Shown here piece by piece: positions 49,345-58,423 of a stretch of DNA of 64,000 nt. Origin of the DNA: Microlunatus soli (GTDB lineage: Bacteria > Actinomycetota > Actinomycetes > Propionibacteriales > Propionibacteriaceae). The stretch's first letter is position 1, and each line of letters opens with the position of its first letter. The notes below the pieces were generated by a model, which was not told the DNA's origin, did not search any database, and worked only from the letters and a program-made list of their open reading frames with translations. Made by a program: the position numbers and the translations under genes. The stretch spans positions 2,666,001 through 2,730,000 of the forward strand of contig NZ_LT629772.1 of NCBI RefSeq assembly GCF_900105385.1, written 5' to 3'.

Positions 49345-52300
49345 CGCAGCCGGACCGCCGCCGCCCCCAGCCGAGGAACCGACACCGACACGCTCGCACC
49401 GTCCTCGGCGGCTGCGACCTCGAGTTGATCATGGTCGTCTCCGAGGAACGTCGTCGCCCAGGCCGCGGTCGGCGTCGAGGTCAGGTTGATGGCGACCGTG
49501 ACCGGCTGGTCGACGTAGCTCTGCAGCCGGACCTGAAGATCATCCCGGCCATCGGGGCCCTCGATCGGTCGGACCGCGATCACCCGGACCCGTGGGTCGT
49601 CGACGCTCAGCAGGCTGCGTACGGCGTCGGTGCTGTCGGCCGGACCGGCAGCGAGGATTCCCAGCAGTGGTTGATCGACCGCCGCTGCGGTGCGCACTCC
49701 GAGGACGGCCGGGTCGAGATCGGTCTCGTCGGCGCGACGGACACCCACCGCGTACCGCCAGGTCGCCTCGAAGGCTTGCTGGGCGGGGAAGTTGGTGTCC
49801 CAGATGTTGTTGTGCACCCAGGAGTAGAGCGTTCCCGGTTCGCGCGGTGCGGTCGAGTCGGGGAACGGCGCGTACGGCAGCGCGATCGTCTCGCTCTGCA
49901 CCAGTGGCGCGTCCCGGGTCACCCAGGCGACCGGACCCCGGTCGTCGGTCAGGGTGACGAACGATCGCACGGCCCGCATGTGCCGCGGAGCGCCGGGCAC
50001 ATGATCAAGACCGCTGCCGGTCTGTGCCCCGGTGATCTCGTACTTGACGTCGGGCTGATCGACCGCGAACGGGAAGGACAGGTAGGCGCTCTCCTTGGTC
50101 ATCGTGGACGGCTTGTCGAAGCGGTTGTCGATCACCAGATGGGCGTCGTCGGCGCCGAGCCGCAGCATCGTCCAACCCCGGTTGACGCCGTCCGCGGTCC
50201 ATTCGTAGGCGAGCCGCTGCTCGACCCCGTCGTCGACCCACTCGATCAGCGCGGCGGGCCGGGCCAGGGTCCGACTGCCGAGCAACTCCAGTTCCTCCGA
50301 CACCGAGGTCTTGTTGGCCTGGTGGTTGTAGCCGCCGGCGGTCGTGTAGGTGTCGTAGACGTAGCCGTTGAAACCGACCACCGCATCGGAGTTGACCAAC
50401 TCACGGCCGGTCCCCTTCTCGATGATCGACCTGATCACCACCTTCGCCAGGTCGACCTCGACCCGCAGGTGATCATTTTCCAGGATCGCTGGTGTTCCCG
50501 GTGCCGGGATGTTGGCGCTGGAGGGGCGTCCGAAGAAGTCCGCGCCCCACTCCAGATCGCCGCCGGCCCCGTCGGTCGGGGGTACGGGGTCACCCTGGGT
50601 GATGTCGATCCGCACCTGCCCGAACGACGGAACGTCGGCGATCCGGACGTCCACGAACCGGCCGGCGTCCCGGTGATCGGGATTGATCTGCGGCGTTTCC
50701 ACGAACGGCAACTCCGCTCCGGTCCGGCCGTCGGTGACGGTGATGAGCCGGTTCAGCGGGACCCGGCTCTCCCGGAGGAACAGCCGCACCGTGCCGCTGG
50801 CCCGCGGGACGGCGGTCGGGTTGACCGCCCAGAAGCTGACCGTCGCATCAGGGTTGATCGGCAGCACCGATCCGAGTGCGGAGGCAGCATGATCGGCCAT
50901 CGTCGCGGCCTCGTCGAAACCGTTGATCGCGTTGGCGAACTTCCAGATCTCCTGCTGGGAGCCGGAGTTCATGCCCGCATCGGAGTGGGTCCAGGAATTG
51001 GCCGCACCCCAGGTGTGCTCGTTGAACAACGACACGAAGTGGTAGACCTGCGACGCTTCGGTGTCGACCCGGCCGGCGGTGTTGCTCGGCTCCGCCGGCC
51101 GTCCCGCGGCGGCCAGACCGTAGGCGGACTGGCTCGAGTTGACCGAGGCCTGCGCCTGCCGGACCATCGCCTGCTGCCGGGCGCCGGAACCGACACCCTC
51201 GACCCACCAGTCGCCCCAGTCCCCTTCGAAGGTCTGGATCTGATCACCGAGCCGGGCTTCGGCGTCTTCGAAGAAGTCGGCGTTGGTGCTCAGCCGGATC
51301 CGCGGCGACTCCCAGGTCTCGTTCCACTGCTTGACGGTCTCGGCCAAGATCAACCGCGGCGGCGCGTTGTCCCCGAAGTGACCCTGGACGCGCAGGTGCA
51401 GGATGTCCCACGGGTACGGTTCGCGATCCTCGACCGCGGGCCCGTGCCAGCCGAACATGCCGGGCGGGAACGGGTACGGGTTGGTCGCCATCGACGTCAG
51501 GTAGGCCGGCAGCAGGTCGTCGACCATGTCGTAGGAGGTGTCGAAGCCGAGCACCGGACCTTCCATGTAGGCCAGGCCGTGCGGGCTGTCGGTCATCCAG
51601 ACCAGCACCTCGTTGCCGGCCGGCGAACGCCAGCGGAAGAGCCGGGGCAGATGCTGGCCACCGACCAGCTGCGGCACCGACCGTCCGGCCCAGTTGTGAG
51701 CCACCGAAAGATAGCGAATGTCCAACGCAGCAAGAGCATCCGGCAATCCGGCGACGGTGCCGGGGACGTCGGTCTGCATCGCCGACTTGAGCTTGACGCC
51801 GTACTTCTTCTCGACCCGCTGGGCCAGCCGGAGCAGCTCGTGCAGCTCGTCGGTGGAACAGGTGTCGGTGTGCAGGTTGTAGGGCATCGCGGTCAGCTCG
51901 ACCCGGCCCTCCTTGACCCGGTCGATCAGCTGCTGGACCCGGTGCTCCGGGCGAGCTGCGGCCCACTGTTCGAAGGACCACAGCGACTCCACCGCCCAGC
52001 GGAACTTGGCGTCGTCCTCCCAGTCGTCGGTGCTGCCGGTGAGATCGAGGCACGAGTCCAGGAAGGAGACGTGCTCGCCGAGCACCACACCCTGCGGATC
52101 GGTGTAGCCGATGTCGAGGTGGGAGTGGTGCACCAGGTGGATGGTCCAGTCCCGCGGCGGTTCCAGGACGAACTCCAGATCCGCCGACGTACCAGCGTTG
52201 GCCACCGTCAACGTCACCGGATTCGCCTGATCAGCGACCGGAGTGAACAGCCGTACGGTGTCGGCCGGGCCCGGCTCGGCGTGCACCGGCAGCTGATCGG

Positions 52301-52547
52301 CGCCACTGCGCAGGGTGTAGGACCAGCCGGCGCCGTGCGCGCCGCTCACCGGGGCGCCGTCGCGTTCGATCAGTACCCGCAAGGTCCGTTCGCGTCCTTG
52401 ATCACCGCGCCGGACCAGGTGCTCGGGGATCACCCGGACCGTCAGCTCGCCGAGCTCGGCGGTGGCGGCAACGGCCTGCGCGACCGTGCCGGCACGGGCC
52501 TTCTCACTCGACCACGGATGGTCCTTGATCAACGCCTTGGTGGTCAT
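49338..52547 (-). CDS. GH38 alpha-mannosidase
   Basis: A 1069-residue glycoside hydrolase family 38 enzyme of usual size. The zinc-binding entrance motif is HHSHLDIGYTDPQ (H141, H143, D145 region), followed by WAVESLWSFEQWAAARPEHR and NLHTDTCSTDELHELLRLAQ. The nucleophile region AMQTDVPGTVAGLPDALAAL (D-x-P-G-x-x) and the later FEGDWGDWWVEG fit the family. C-terminal beta-sandwich domains follow, ending AAAVRLRW. There is no signal peptide. It releases alpha-mannose from oligosaccharides in the cytoplasm. The ATG at 52547 is preceded by GGAAGGAACG. It follows the ABC permease by 90 nt holding one dispersed repeat, and is co-directional with the importer, so import and cleavage are coupled. Confidence 0.93.
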   Translation of the reverse strand: MTTKALIKDHPWSSEKARAGTVAQAVAATAELGELTVRVIPEHLVRRGDQGRERTLRVLIERDGAPVSGAHGAGWSYTLRSGADQLPVHAEPGPADTVRLFTPVADQANPVTLTVANAGTSADLEFVLEPPRDWTIHLVHHSHLDIGYTDPQGVVLGEHVSFLDSCLDLTGSTDDWEDDAKFRWAVESLWSFEQWAAARPEHRVQQLIDRVKEGRVELTAMPYNLHTDTCSTDELHELLRLAQRVEKKYGVKLKSAMQTDVPGTVAGLPDALAALDIRYLSVAHNWAGRSVPQLVGGQHLPRLFRWRSPAGNEVLVWMTDSPHGLAYMEGPVLGFDTSYDMVDDLLPAYLTSMATNPYPFPPGMFGWHGPAVEDREPYPWDILHLRVQGHFGDNAPPRLILAETVKQWNETWESPRIRLSTNADFFEDAEARLGDQIQTFEGDWGDWWVEGVGSGARQQAMVRQAQASVNSSQSAYGLAAAGRPAEPSNTAGRVDTEASQVYHFVSLFNEHTWGAANSWTHSDAGMNSGSQQEIWKFANAINGFDEAATMADHAASALGSVLPINPDATVSFWAVNPTAVPRASGTVRLFLRESRVPLNRLITVTDGRTGAELPFVETPQINPDHRDAGRFVDVRIADVPSFGQVRIDITQGDPVPPTDGAGGDLEWGADFFGRPSSANIPAPGTPAILENDHLRVEVDLAKVVIRSIIEKGTGRELVNSDAVVGFNGYVYDTYTTAGGYNHQANKTSVSEELELLGSRTLARPAALIEWVDDGVEQRLAYEWTADGVNRGWTMLRLGADDAHLVIDNRFDKPSTMTKESAYLSFPFAVDQPDVKYEITGAQTGSGLDHVPGAPRHMRAVRSFVTLTDDRGPVAWVTRDAPLVQSETIALPYAPFPDSTAPREPGTLYSWVHNNIWDTNFPAQQAFEATWRYAVGVRRADETDLDPAVLGVRTAAAVDQPLLGILAAGPADSTDAVRSLLSVDDPRVRVIAVRPIEGPDGRDDLQVRLQSYVDQPVTVAINLTSTPTAAWATTFLGDDHDQLEVAAAEDGASVSVSVPRLGAAAVRLRW

Positions 52548-52607
52548 CGTTCCTTCCGGGTAAGCGCCCTGAGCGCAGTCGTTGGGCTGGTTCGTGCGAG
52601 GTAGCGA

Positions 52608-52626
52608 CCCTTCGACAAGCTCAGGG
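52608..52626. repeat. Dispersed repeat (inverted orientation)
   Basis: CCCTTCGACAAGCTCAGGG differs at one position from the complement of CCCTGAGCCTGTCGAAGGG. It lies inside the operon between the permease and GH38 genes. Confidence 0.75.
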
Positions 52627-52637
52627 CCGTGGTCAGG

Positions 52638-53459
52638 TCAGGAGGTGAGCCGCAGGCTGTTCACGAAGAACCGCTGTGCGGCGAAGAAGATCACGATCGT
52701 CGGCAGTGAGGCGACGATCGCACCGGCCAGGATGACCGGCGGTCCGACGGTGGAGTAGGAGCCGGACAGGTCGGCCAGGGTGGCCATCACCGGTCGGACG
52801 TTGGGGCTGATCGACAGCGTGATGCCGAAGAGCAGGTCGTTCCAGATCCAGGTGAACTGGAAGATGAACGCCGCCACCAACGCACCCTTGGCCAGCGGCA
52901 GGTGCACCCGGACCAGCATCGACAACCAGCCGGCTCCGTCCAACCGGGCCGCTTCGGAGACCTCCTTGGGGATGGTCAGCATGAAGTTGCGGTTGACGAA
53001 GAAGGCGAACGGCACCGCGAGCGCGGCGTAGATCAGGATCATCCCGTACTGGGTGTCGTAGAGCGACAGTGCGGCGTAGCCGTTGAACAGCGGCGCCAGG
53101 AAGGTCTGCAACGGCAGCACGGTGCCGATGAAGATCACCCAGAACCAGATGGCGGGCCGCTTGACCGGGATCACGGTGACCGCGAAGGCGCCGAGTGCAG
53201 CGGCCAGTACGGCGATCACGCCGCCGACGACGGCGTACAGCAGGGAATTGAGCATCCCGGCGCCGACGTTGGCGCCGGCGAAGGCGGCCTTGATGTTGCT
53301 GAAGATGTCGGCCGAGGCGAACCACCAGCTCGGGCTGCCGGTGTATTCCTTGGCCGGAGTGAACGCGTTGACGACGATCAGATAGGTCGGCACCAGCCAG
53401 ATCAGCGCGATCAACGCGACAACGACGTTCACAGCGATCTTGGACGGCTTCATGATCAT
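52638..53459 (-). CDS. Carbohydrate ABC transporter permease (MalG-type)
   Basis: A 273-residue inner-membrane permease with six hydrophobic segments (first at VNVVVALIALIWLVPTYLIV). The EAA loop is IPKEVSEAARLDGAGWLSML with the following VRVHLPLAKGALV, the contact site for the ATPase. It pairs with the MalF-type permease just upstream. The ATG at 53459 overlaps the upstream stop in ATGATCATGA, so translation is coupled. No ATPase gene lies in the window; carbohydrate importers of this type commonly share an MsiK-like ATPase encoded elsewhere. Periplasm-side substrate is delivered by the lipoprotein at 54385-55671, most likely a mannose-containing oligosaccharide. Confidence 0.92.
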   Translation of the reverse strand: MIMKPSKIAVNVVVALIALIWLVPTYLIVVNAFTPAKEYTGSPSWWFASADIFSNIKAAFAGANVGAGMLNSLLYAVVGGVIAVLAAALGAFAVTVIPVKRPAIWFWVIFIGTVLPLQTFLAPLFNGYAALSLYDTQYGMILIYAALAVPFAFFVNRNFMLTIPKEVSEAARLDGAGWLSMLVRVHLPLAKGALVAAFIFQFTWIWNDLLFGITLSISPNVRPVMATLADLSGSYSTVGPPVILAGAIVASLPTIVIFFAAQRFFVNSLRLTS

Positions 53460-54388
53460 GCTCCCTTGGTGCTGCCGACCTGGCGGCGCAGATAGAGCCA
53501 GGAGGCGAGCACGACGACGATCGTCAACACGACCGAGACCGCGGCTCCGTAGCCGTAGCGGTTGAGGGTGAAGGTCTCCCGATACATGGTCAGGGCCAGG
53601 GTCTCGGACTCGGTGCCCGGTCCGCCCTGGGTGAGCAGCCAGACCAGGTCGAAGGTCTTCAGGCTGTTGACGATGGAGATGCCGACGACGACGACCGTCA
53701 TCGGCCGCAGCTGGGGCACGATCACGTTGGCGAACATCGAGAATCCGGAGGCGCCGTCGAGCCGGCCGGCCTCGATCGTCTCGGCCGGGATGGACTGCAG
53801 GCCGATCAGGAACAGGATCAGCGCCGCGCCGGTGCCTTGCCAGGCGGTGACGACGATCATGGTGATGGTGTTCATCGGCCAGTGCAGCAGCCATTCCTGC
53901 TGCAGAGCGTCCAGCCCGACTGCGGCCAGCATCTGGTTGACCGCGCCGTCGCTCTGCAGCATGAAGGTCCACATCAGCGCAGTCGCAGAGCCGGACAACG
54001 CGTACGGGATGGTGACCGCCCAACGGGCGACCACTCCCCAGCTGACGCTGTTGAACAGGACGGCGAAGATCAGCCCGAGCAGTACCGGAAGGATCAGCGT
54101 GCCGGCCACCCACATCAGGGTGTTGATGATCGCGTGACCGAAGCCGGAGTCGGTGAACAACGCTCCGTAGTTCTTCAGGCCCACAAAGGTCCTGCTCAGA
54201 CCGTTGTCGGAGAAGAAGCTGTCACCGGCGGTGATCAGGAACGGGATGATCATGAAGGCGAGGACGAACGCGATCGGGATCAGCAGGAAGCCGAACGCCG
54301 CAGTCGAGCCGCCGGTAGCGCGGCGGCGGGTCTGGTCGGTCGCCGCCGGGCGGGTGGTCGGACGTTCGGTGGTGGTCGTGGTGCTCAC
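53456..54388 (-). CDS. Carbohydrate ABC transporter permease (MalF-type)
   Basis: A 310-residue permease with about six membrane segments. The N-terminal 30 residues are Thr/Arg-rich and cytoplasmic (TTTTTERPTTRPAATDQTRR). Helix 1 is AAFGFLLIPIAFVLAFMIIP; the EAA loop is IPAETIEAGRLDGASGFSMF with NVIVPQLRPM. GTG start at 54387-54388 region overlaps the binding-protein stop by 4 nt, and its own stop overlaps the MalG-type gene by 4 nt. Together the two form the membrane channel of the mannoside importer. Confidence 0.92.
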   Translation of the reverse strand: MSTTTTTERPTTRPAATDQTRRRATGGSTAAFGFLLIPIAFVLAFMIIPFLITAGDSFFSDNGLSRTFVGLKNYGALFTDSGFGHAIINTLMWVAGTLILPVLLGLIFAVLFNSVSWGVVARWAVTIPYALSGSATALMWTFMLQSDGAVNQMLAAVGLDALQQEWLLHWPMNTITMIVVTAWQGTGAALILFLIGLQSIPAETIEAGRLDGASGFSMFANVIVPQLRPMTVVVVGISIVNSLKTFDLVWLLTQGGPGTESETLALTMYRETFTLNRYGYGAAVSVVLTIVVVLASWLYLRRQVGSTKGA

Positions 54389-55671
54389 AGGTTCCACGCC
54401 TTCCACTCGATGTCGGCTCTCTTCTGCAGCTTCTCCAACGTGGGTTGGATGTTGCCCGGTGTCGGGTTGGTCATGAAGGCGCTCAGGTCCAACACGTTGC
54501 CCTCCACCAGGGGCGGCGGTGAGGCCTCCCAGTAGCGGATCGCCTGGGACGGTTTGCGCTCCGCGACCGCCGCCGCGATGTCGCGTGGCGCCTTGACCTT
54601 GGGCACGACGTTCGGATTGGCCGACAGGTCCTGCAGGAAGCCGACCCAGGCCGTCTGCACATCCGGGTCGAGCCAGACCTCGTCGATCTTCATGGCCGCA
54701 TCCGGCTTGTGCGCCTCGGAGGAGATCGACAACGGTGAGCTCTCCACGATCACCGAGTCCTCGCCGCCGGGCATGGCGGGCAGGATGAACTCGCCGAAGT
54801 CCTTGTCGGTGAGGCCCGCTGCGGTGAAAGAGCCGGTGTTCCAGGTCCCGTAGAGCTGCATGCCGGCCTTGGCCGTGTTGAACAGTCCGGGAACGGTGGT
54901 GGAGTCGATGTCGGGGGCGGAGAAGTAGCCGCGTTGGTAGAGCTCGACCCACAGCTTCATCGCGTCCACGGACTTCTGATCGAGGTAGGACGCGCGACCC
55001 TCGACGAGATCGAGGTAGAACTGGTGATCACTGCCGTTCAGCACTTGGCCGAACCAGATGCAGGATTCCCAGGAACTGGCGCCGCCGGAAGCGATCGGCG
55101 TGATCTTGGCCTTCTTCAGCTTTTCGCAGACGTCCAGGAACTCCTGCCAGGTGGTCGGCACCTCGGCGCCGACCTTGGCGAAGGCCTTCTTGGAGTAGAA
55201 CATCACGTAGTAGGTCTTGTAGAGCGGCATCCCGTACTGCTTGCCGTCCCAGGTGAAGGACTTCTTCAGCTCGGGGTCGTCGATCCAGCCGTTCTTCTCG
55301 GCCAGGTCCCAGGCGCCGGTGACGTCGGCGAGCATCCCGTCCCGGGCCACGTCGGTGAGCCGGTAGCCGTTCCACCACTTGATCAGGTCCGATGAGGTAT
55401 CGGTCCGCGACGACATCCGGACGATCTGCTGGAAGTTCGCCGTATTGGACACGCCCCGGGACTGCAGGACGTAGCCGCATTTCTCCTTGAGCACCTTGCT
55501 GGCCGCGTCGAAGCCGGGGCCCCAGGTGGCGTTGGTGTTGATGAACGTGACGACGTCGCCGGGCGCAGGCTTGGTCAGCGTCCCGGCGCAGCCCGAGAGC
55601 GCCAGTCCGCTCGTGGCCGCCGCGAGTCCCATGAACCCCCGCCGGCTCCATCTCGTTGAGGTGTGCCGCAT
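54385..55671 (-). CDS. Extracellular sugar-binding lipoprotein of the ABC importer
   Basis: A 428-residue solute-binding protein (SBP family 1). The signal sequence has a twin-arginine core SRRGFMGLAAATSGLALSGC with a lipobox (LSGC), so it is probably exported folded by Tat and then lipid-anchored at the Cys near residue 27. Mature motifs VVTFINTNATWGPGFDAASK, GYRLTDVARDGMLADVTGAW, YGMPLYKTYYVMFYSKKAFA and PTTWQEFLDVCEKLKKAKIT are typical of oligosaccharide-binding proteins. ATG 55671 has GGGAGG upstream. It is the first gene of the mannoside operon; LacI-type operators lie 27-90 nt upstream. Confidence 0.93.
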   Translation of the reverse strand: MRHTSTRWSRRGFMGLAAATSGLALSGCAGTLTKPAPGDVVTFINTNATWGPGFDAASKVLKEKCGYVLQSRGVSNTANFQQIVRMSSRTDTSSDLIKWWNGYRLTDVARDGMLADVTGAWDLAEKNGWIDDPELKKSFTWDGKQYGMPLYKTYYVMFYSKKAFAKVGAEVPTTWQEFLDVCEKLKKAKITPIASGGASSWESCIWFGQVLNGSDHQFYLDLVEGRASYLDQKSVDAMKLWVELYQRGYFSAPDIDSTTVPGLFNTAKAGMQLYGTWNTGSFTAAGLTDKDFGEFILPAMPGGEDSVIVESSPLSISSEAHKPDAAMKIDEVWLDPDVQTAWVGFLQDLSANPNVVPKVKAPRDIAAAVAERKPSQAIRYWEASPPPLVEGNVLDLSAFMTNPTPGNIQPTLEKLQKRADIEWKAWNL

Positions 55672-55697
55672 GGAAGACCTCCCTTGGTCCGTCAAAA

Positions 55698-55761
55698 GGT
55701 AACGTTACCGATACCACCGGCCTGACGACAAGAGCTCCGTACAAGCTAAGTTACCGATACC
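55698..55761. promoter_or_regulatory. LacI-type operators between the importer operon and lacI
   Basis: GGTAACGTTACC (55698-55709) is a perfect 12-bp palindrome. GTTACCGATACC overlaps its right half (55704-55715) and occurs again at 55750-55761. The reverse complement GGTATCGGTAAC fits the same GGTANCGNTAMC form, with the central CG typical of LacI-family sites. They lie in the divergent region between the binding-protein gene and the LacI gene. Confidence 0.75.
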
Positions 55762-55821
55762 GTCTCGACGGGCTCCGAGAATCCCCCGAAGCCTGTCGCA
55801 GCACGCAGCACCACACAAGGT

Positions 55822-55840
55822 CCCTGAGCCTGTCGAAGGG
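55822..55840. repeat. Dispersed repeat, exact copy
   Basis: CCCTGAGCCTGTCGAAGGG, identical to the copy at 17155-17173, placed 45 nt upstream of the LacI start. Confidence 0.8.
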
Positions 55841-55885
55841 ACTTCGACCCGATCAGCACCGCCAGCTCGTCGGAGAGGAGACGCC

Positions 55886-56881
55886 GTGGCCAACGGTCGC
55901 CCCACCATGCGCGACATCGCCGCCCAGGCCGGCGTCTCCCCGATGAGTGTTTCGCGCGCGCTGAGCGGCGGCAGCGGGGTGTCGGAGCAGACCCGAGCGC
56001 AGGTGCTGGCGACGGTCGAGGCACTCGGCTATCAGCCGAACGAGTTCGCCCGCCAGCTCCGTACCGGCGGCCCGACCCATGTGATCGCCCTGGTCGTCAC
56101 CCATCTCGCCAACCCGTTCTATGCCGAGCTGGCGCTCGGTGTCGAGCGAGTGGCCGCCGCGCACGGTTCGCGGGTGATGATCATGAGCACGATGGCTGAC
56201 CTGGACACCGAACGGGAGGTCGTCACCGACCTGCGTCGCCGCCCGGTCGACGGGGTGATCATCATTCCGGCCACCCCCGATCACCGACACCTCGCCGGCC
56301 TGACCGATCAGGGCCGGCCGGTGGTCTTCGCCACCACCCCACCCAACGGCATCGACGCCGACAGTGTCACCGTCGACGACTTCGGCGGCATGCGGTCGCT
56401 GTGCACCCGACTGCTCAGCGTGGGCCATACCCGGATCGGGCTGATCGGGCTGAATCACGCGATGTGGACCGGCTCCGAACGGCACCGCGGCTACGCGGCG
56501 GCTCACGCCGAGGCCGGTCTGACCATCGACAGCGCGCTGATCGCCGAACGTGCGGGCGACATCGAGACCGCGAGCCAGGCGACCCGCCGACTTCTTGATC
56601 TTGACGACCCGCCGACCGCGATCATCGCCACCAACAACCAGATGACGATCGGCGTCCTGCGGGCGGTCCGCGACGTCGGTTCCACCGCTGCCGTCGCCGG
56701 CTTCGACGATCTGGAGGTCGCCGACCTCTTCCAACACCCGCTCACGGTGGTGAAGTACCAGGCGGAGCAGCTCGGCTCACGCAGCGCCGAGTTGCTGTTC
56801 AACCGACTGGCGCTGCGCGACGAAGGACCGTCCCAACCCGCACGCGAGATGATCACGACCTCGATCGTCCGATACCGCTAG
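55886..56881 (+). CDS. LacI-family transcriptional regulator of the mannoside locus
   Basis: A 331-residue LacI regulator. Helix-turn-helix and hinge: TMRDIAAQAGVSPMSVSRAL, SGGSGVSEQTRAQVLATVEA and LGYQPNEFARQL (residues 6-65). The sugar-binding periplasmic-like domain begins VIALVVTHLANPFYAELALG and holds GHTRIGLIGL, RHRGYAAAHAEAGL and VAGFDDLEVADLF. GTG start with GGAGAGGAGA upstream. It diverges from the importer-GH38-GH63 operon, with operators in between, and is expected to repress until a mannose oligosaccharide or mannose binds. The same operator form lies before the GH76 gene at 63280. Confidence 0.92.
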   Translation: MANGRPTMRDIAAQAGVSPMSVSRALSGGSGVSEQTRAQVLATVEALGYQPNEFARQLRTGGPTHVIALVVTHLANPFYAELALGVERVAAAHGSRVMIMSTMADLDTEREVVTDLRRRPVDGVIIIPATPDHRHLAGLTDQGRPVVFATTPPNGIDADSVTVDDFGGMRSLCTRLLSVGHTRIGLIGLNHAMWTGSERHRGYAAAHAEAGLTIDSALIAERAGDIETASQATRRLLDLDDPPTAIIATNNQMTIGVLRAVRDVGSTAAVAGFDDLEVADLFQHPLTVVKYQAEQLGSRSAELLFNRLALRDEGPSQPAREMITTSIVRYR

Positions 56882-57043
56882 CGGTCGCGGCCCGAGCGGA
56901 ATGCCGGTCGACACGGATCGGTGAACACTGGCGCCTCCGTGTCCGCAGAGCCGTGCTGACCACACACAACTGATCGACGCAGACATCCCGGATGGCGAAG
57001 CAGCACCTTGACACCCGACCAACGACTGCCCTACACATTATCA

Positions 57044-57066
57044 AGTGAGCGCAGAGACCGCGCTCA
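57044..57066. promoter_or_regulatory. Inverted repeat, candidate SorC operator for cassette 2
   Basis: GTGAGCGC-N7-GCGCTCAC is a perfect 8-bp inverted repeat about 30 nt before the transporter ATG. CATTAT lies 6 nt upstream and could be the -10 box. The SorC gene of this cassette is at 59963-60958. Confidence 0.55.
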
Positions 57067-57096
57067 CCTGTGCACGAGCCGTAAGGGTCGTTGATC

Positions 57097-58416
57097 ATGG
57101 CGGATATCAGGTCCGGCGATGGAGCCGGCGGCGCATACCTGCAGGGACGTGCCCTTCGCCGTCGGGCAGCGCTGAGCGCCGCCGGCGCGTTCCTCGACGG
57201 CTACGACCTCCTGATCATCAATGCCGCGCTGTTGACGCTGGTTCCACAATTCGGGCTCTCCGGTGCACGGACCGGCATGCTGACCTCGCTGCCCTTCATC
57301 GGGATGGTGATCGGCGCCCTGGCCGCCGGACGACTGTGCGACCTCTTCGGCCGACGTCGGATCTACATGATCGACGTGGGCTGCTTCCTGGTGATCACAC
57401 TGTTGCTCGCCGGAGCCCAGGAGTTCTGGCAGCTCGTCATTTTGCGCTTCTTGCTCGGGGTCGCCATCGGCATGGACATGCCGACCGGTACATCGATGCT
57501 GGCCGAGTTCTCTCCCCCGAAACTACTGGGCCGCCTGACCAGCCTGATGCAGACCGTTTGGGTCTTCGGCGGGATGGTTGCCGCGATCGTCGGCTACATC
57601 CTCCACGAATTGTTCGGCGCATCCTCGTGGCGCTGGATGTTCGCCTCCGCGGCGATTCCTGCGTTGATCATCGCGATCGCCAGACACTCGCTACCCGAGA
57701 CACCGCGGTGGAAGGCAGCTCGCTCGACTGTCGTCCCGACCGCCGGTCTGCCGGGTCGTCGCAGTGGGATAGCGGAAATTCTCCGAACTCCGGCCTTCAG
57801 GTCGGCCGTCGGGTTCTTCACGGTCTACTGGGTTGTCGAATCGTTCCTCGGTGGCCCGCCGTTCGTCTACACGGCGTTGATCTTCAACAAGGTGCTGCAC
57901 TTCGAGGCTTCCCAAGCCCTGCTGCTCAATGCCGGACTGTCGTTCGTGTACGTACTGGCCAACGTCTTCGCCCAGTTCGTGATCCTCGATCGCTTCGGGC
58001 GCAAACGATTGGCGGCCGTCGTCTGCACGATCGCGGCACTCGGTGCGATCGCCACCGGCATCCTCGGACACACGACCGTCGCTCTGGTCGTGGCGTTCGG
58101 GGTGTTCGCGGTCGCCACCCAGGTCGCGCCCGTGCCGTTCTGGCCATGGTCGGTCGAGCAGTTGCCGACCCGGATCCGGGCCACGGGCCAATCGATCGGC
58201 AGTGCTGGCGGCAAGCTCGGTCAGTTCATCGGGCTGAACATCTTCACCACCGCGACCATCGCCGGTATCGGCTGGACGACCTACTTCGTCGGCGTTGGCG
58301 TGGCCTTCGCTCTGCTCGTGGTCTTCGTGATCGTAGTGGGCAAGGAGACCCGGGGCGCCGACCTGGATGCACTCGATGCGATTGACAACTCTTCACCCAC
58401 CCGGAAGGAAGTCTGA
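57097..58416 (+). CDS. MFS transporter (sugar/acid porter type) in sulfatase cassette 2
   Basis: A 439-residue 12-helix MFS protein. Helix 1: AAGAFLDGYDLLIINAALLT, with the D-G-Y-D motif of aromatic-acid/sugar porters; loop 2-3: GRLCDLFGRRRIYMIDVGC; loop 8-9: DRFGRKRLAAVVC; helix 4 has LRFLLGVAIGMDMPTGTSML. It belongs to the wider sugar-porter/AAHS group rather than the MHS group used in cassette 1. AAGGG 9 nt before ATG 57097; a TTG at 57091 is less likely. The sulfatase gene starts 8 nt after its stop, so the two form an operon for import and desulfation. Confidence 0.9.
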   Translation: MADIRSGDGAGGAYLQGRALRRRAALSAAGAFLDGYDLLIINAALLTLVPQFGLSGARTGMLTSLPFIGMVIGALAAGRLCDLFGRRRIYMIDVGCFLVITLLLAGAQEFWQLVILRFLLGVAIGMDMPTGTSMLAEFSPPKLLGRLTSLMQTVWVFGGMVAAIVGYILHELFGASSWRWMFASAAIPALIIAIARHSLPETPRWKAARSTVVPTAGLPGRRSGIAEILRTPAFRSAVGFFTVYWVVESFLGGPPFVYTALIFNKVLHFEASQALLLNAGLSFVYVLANVFAQFVILDRFGRKRLAAVVCTIAALGAIATGILGHTTVALVVAFGVFAVATQVAPVPFWPWSVEQLPTRIRATGQSIGSAGGKLGQFIGLNIFTTATIAGIGWTTYFVGVGVAFALLVVFVIVVGKETRGADLDALDAIDNSSPTRKEV

Positions 58417-58423
58417 CCCACTG

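Noticed and set aside
49425-52604. A 1059-codon plus-strand frame opposite the GH38 gene
   Set aside because: Antisense shadow of GH38; composition is typical of antisense frames (V, R, G, D, Q rich) and no ribosome site or domain is present.
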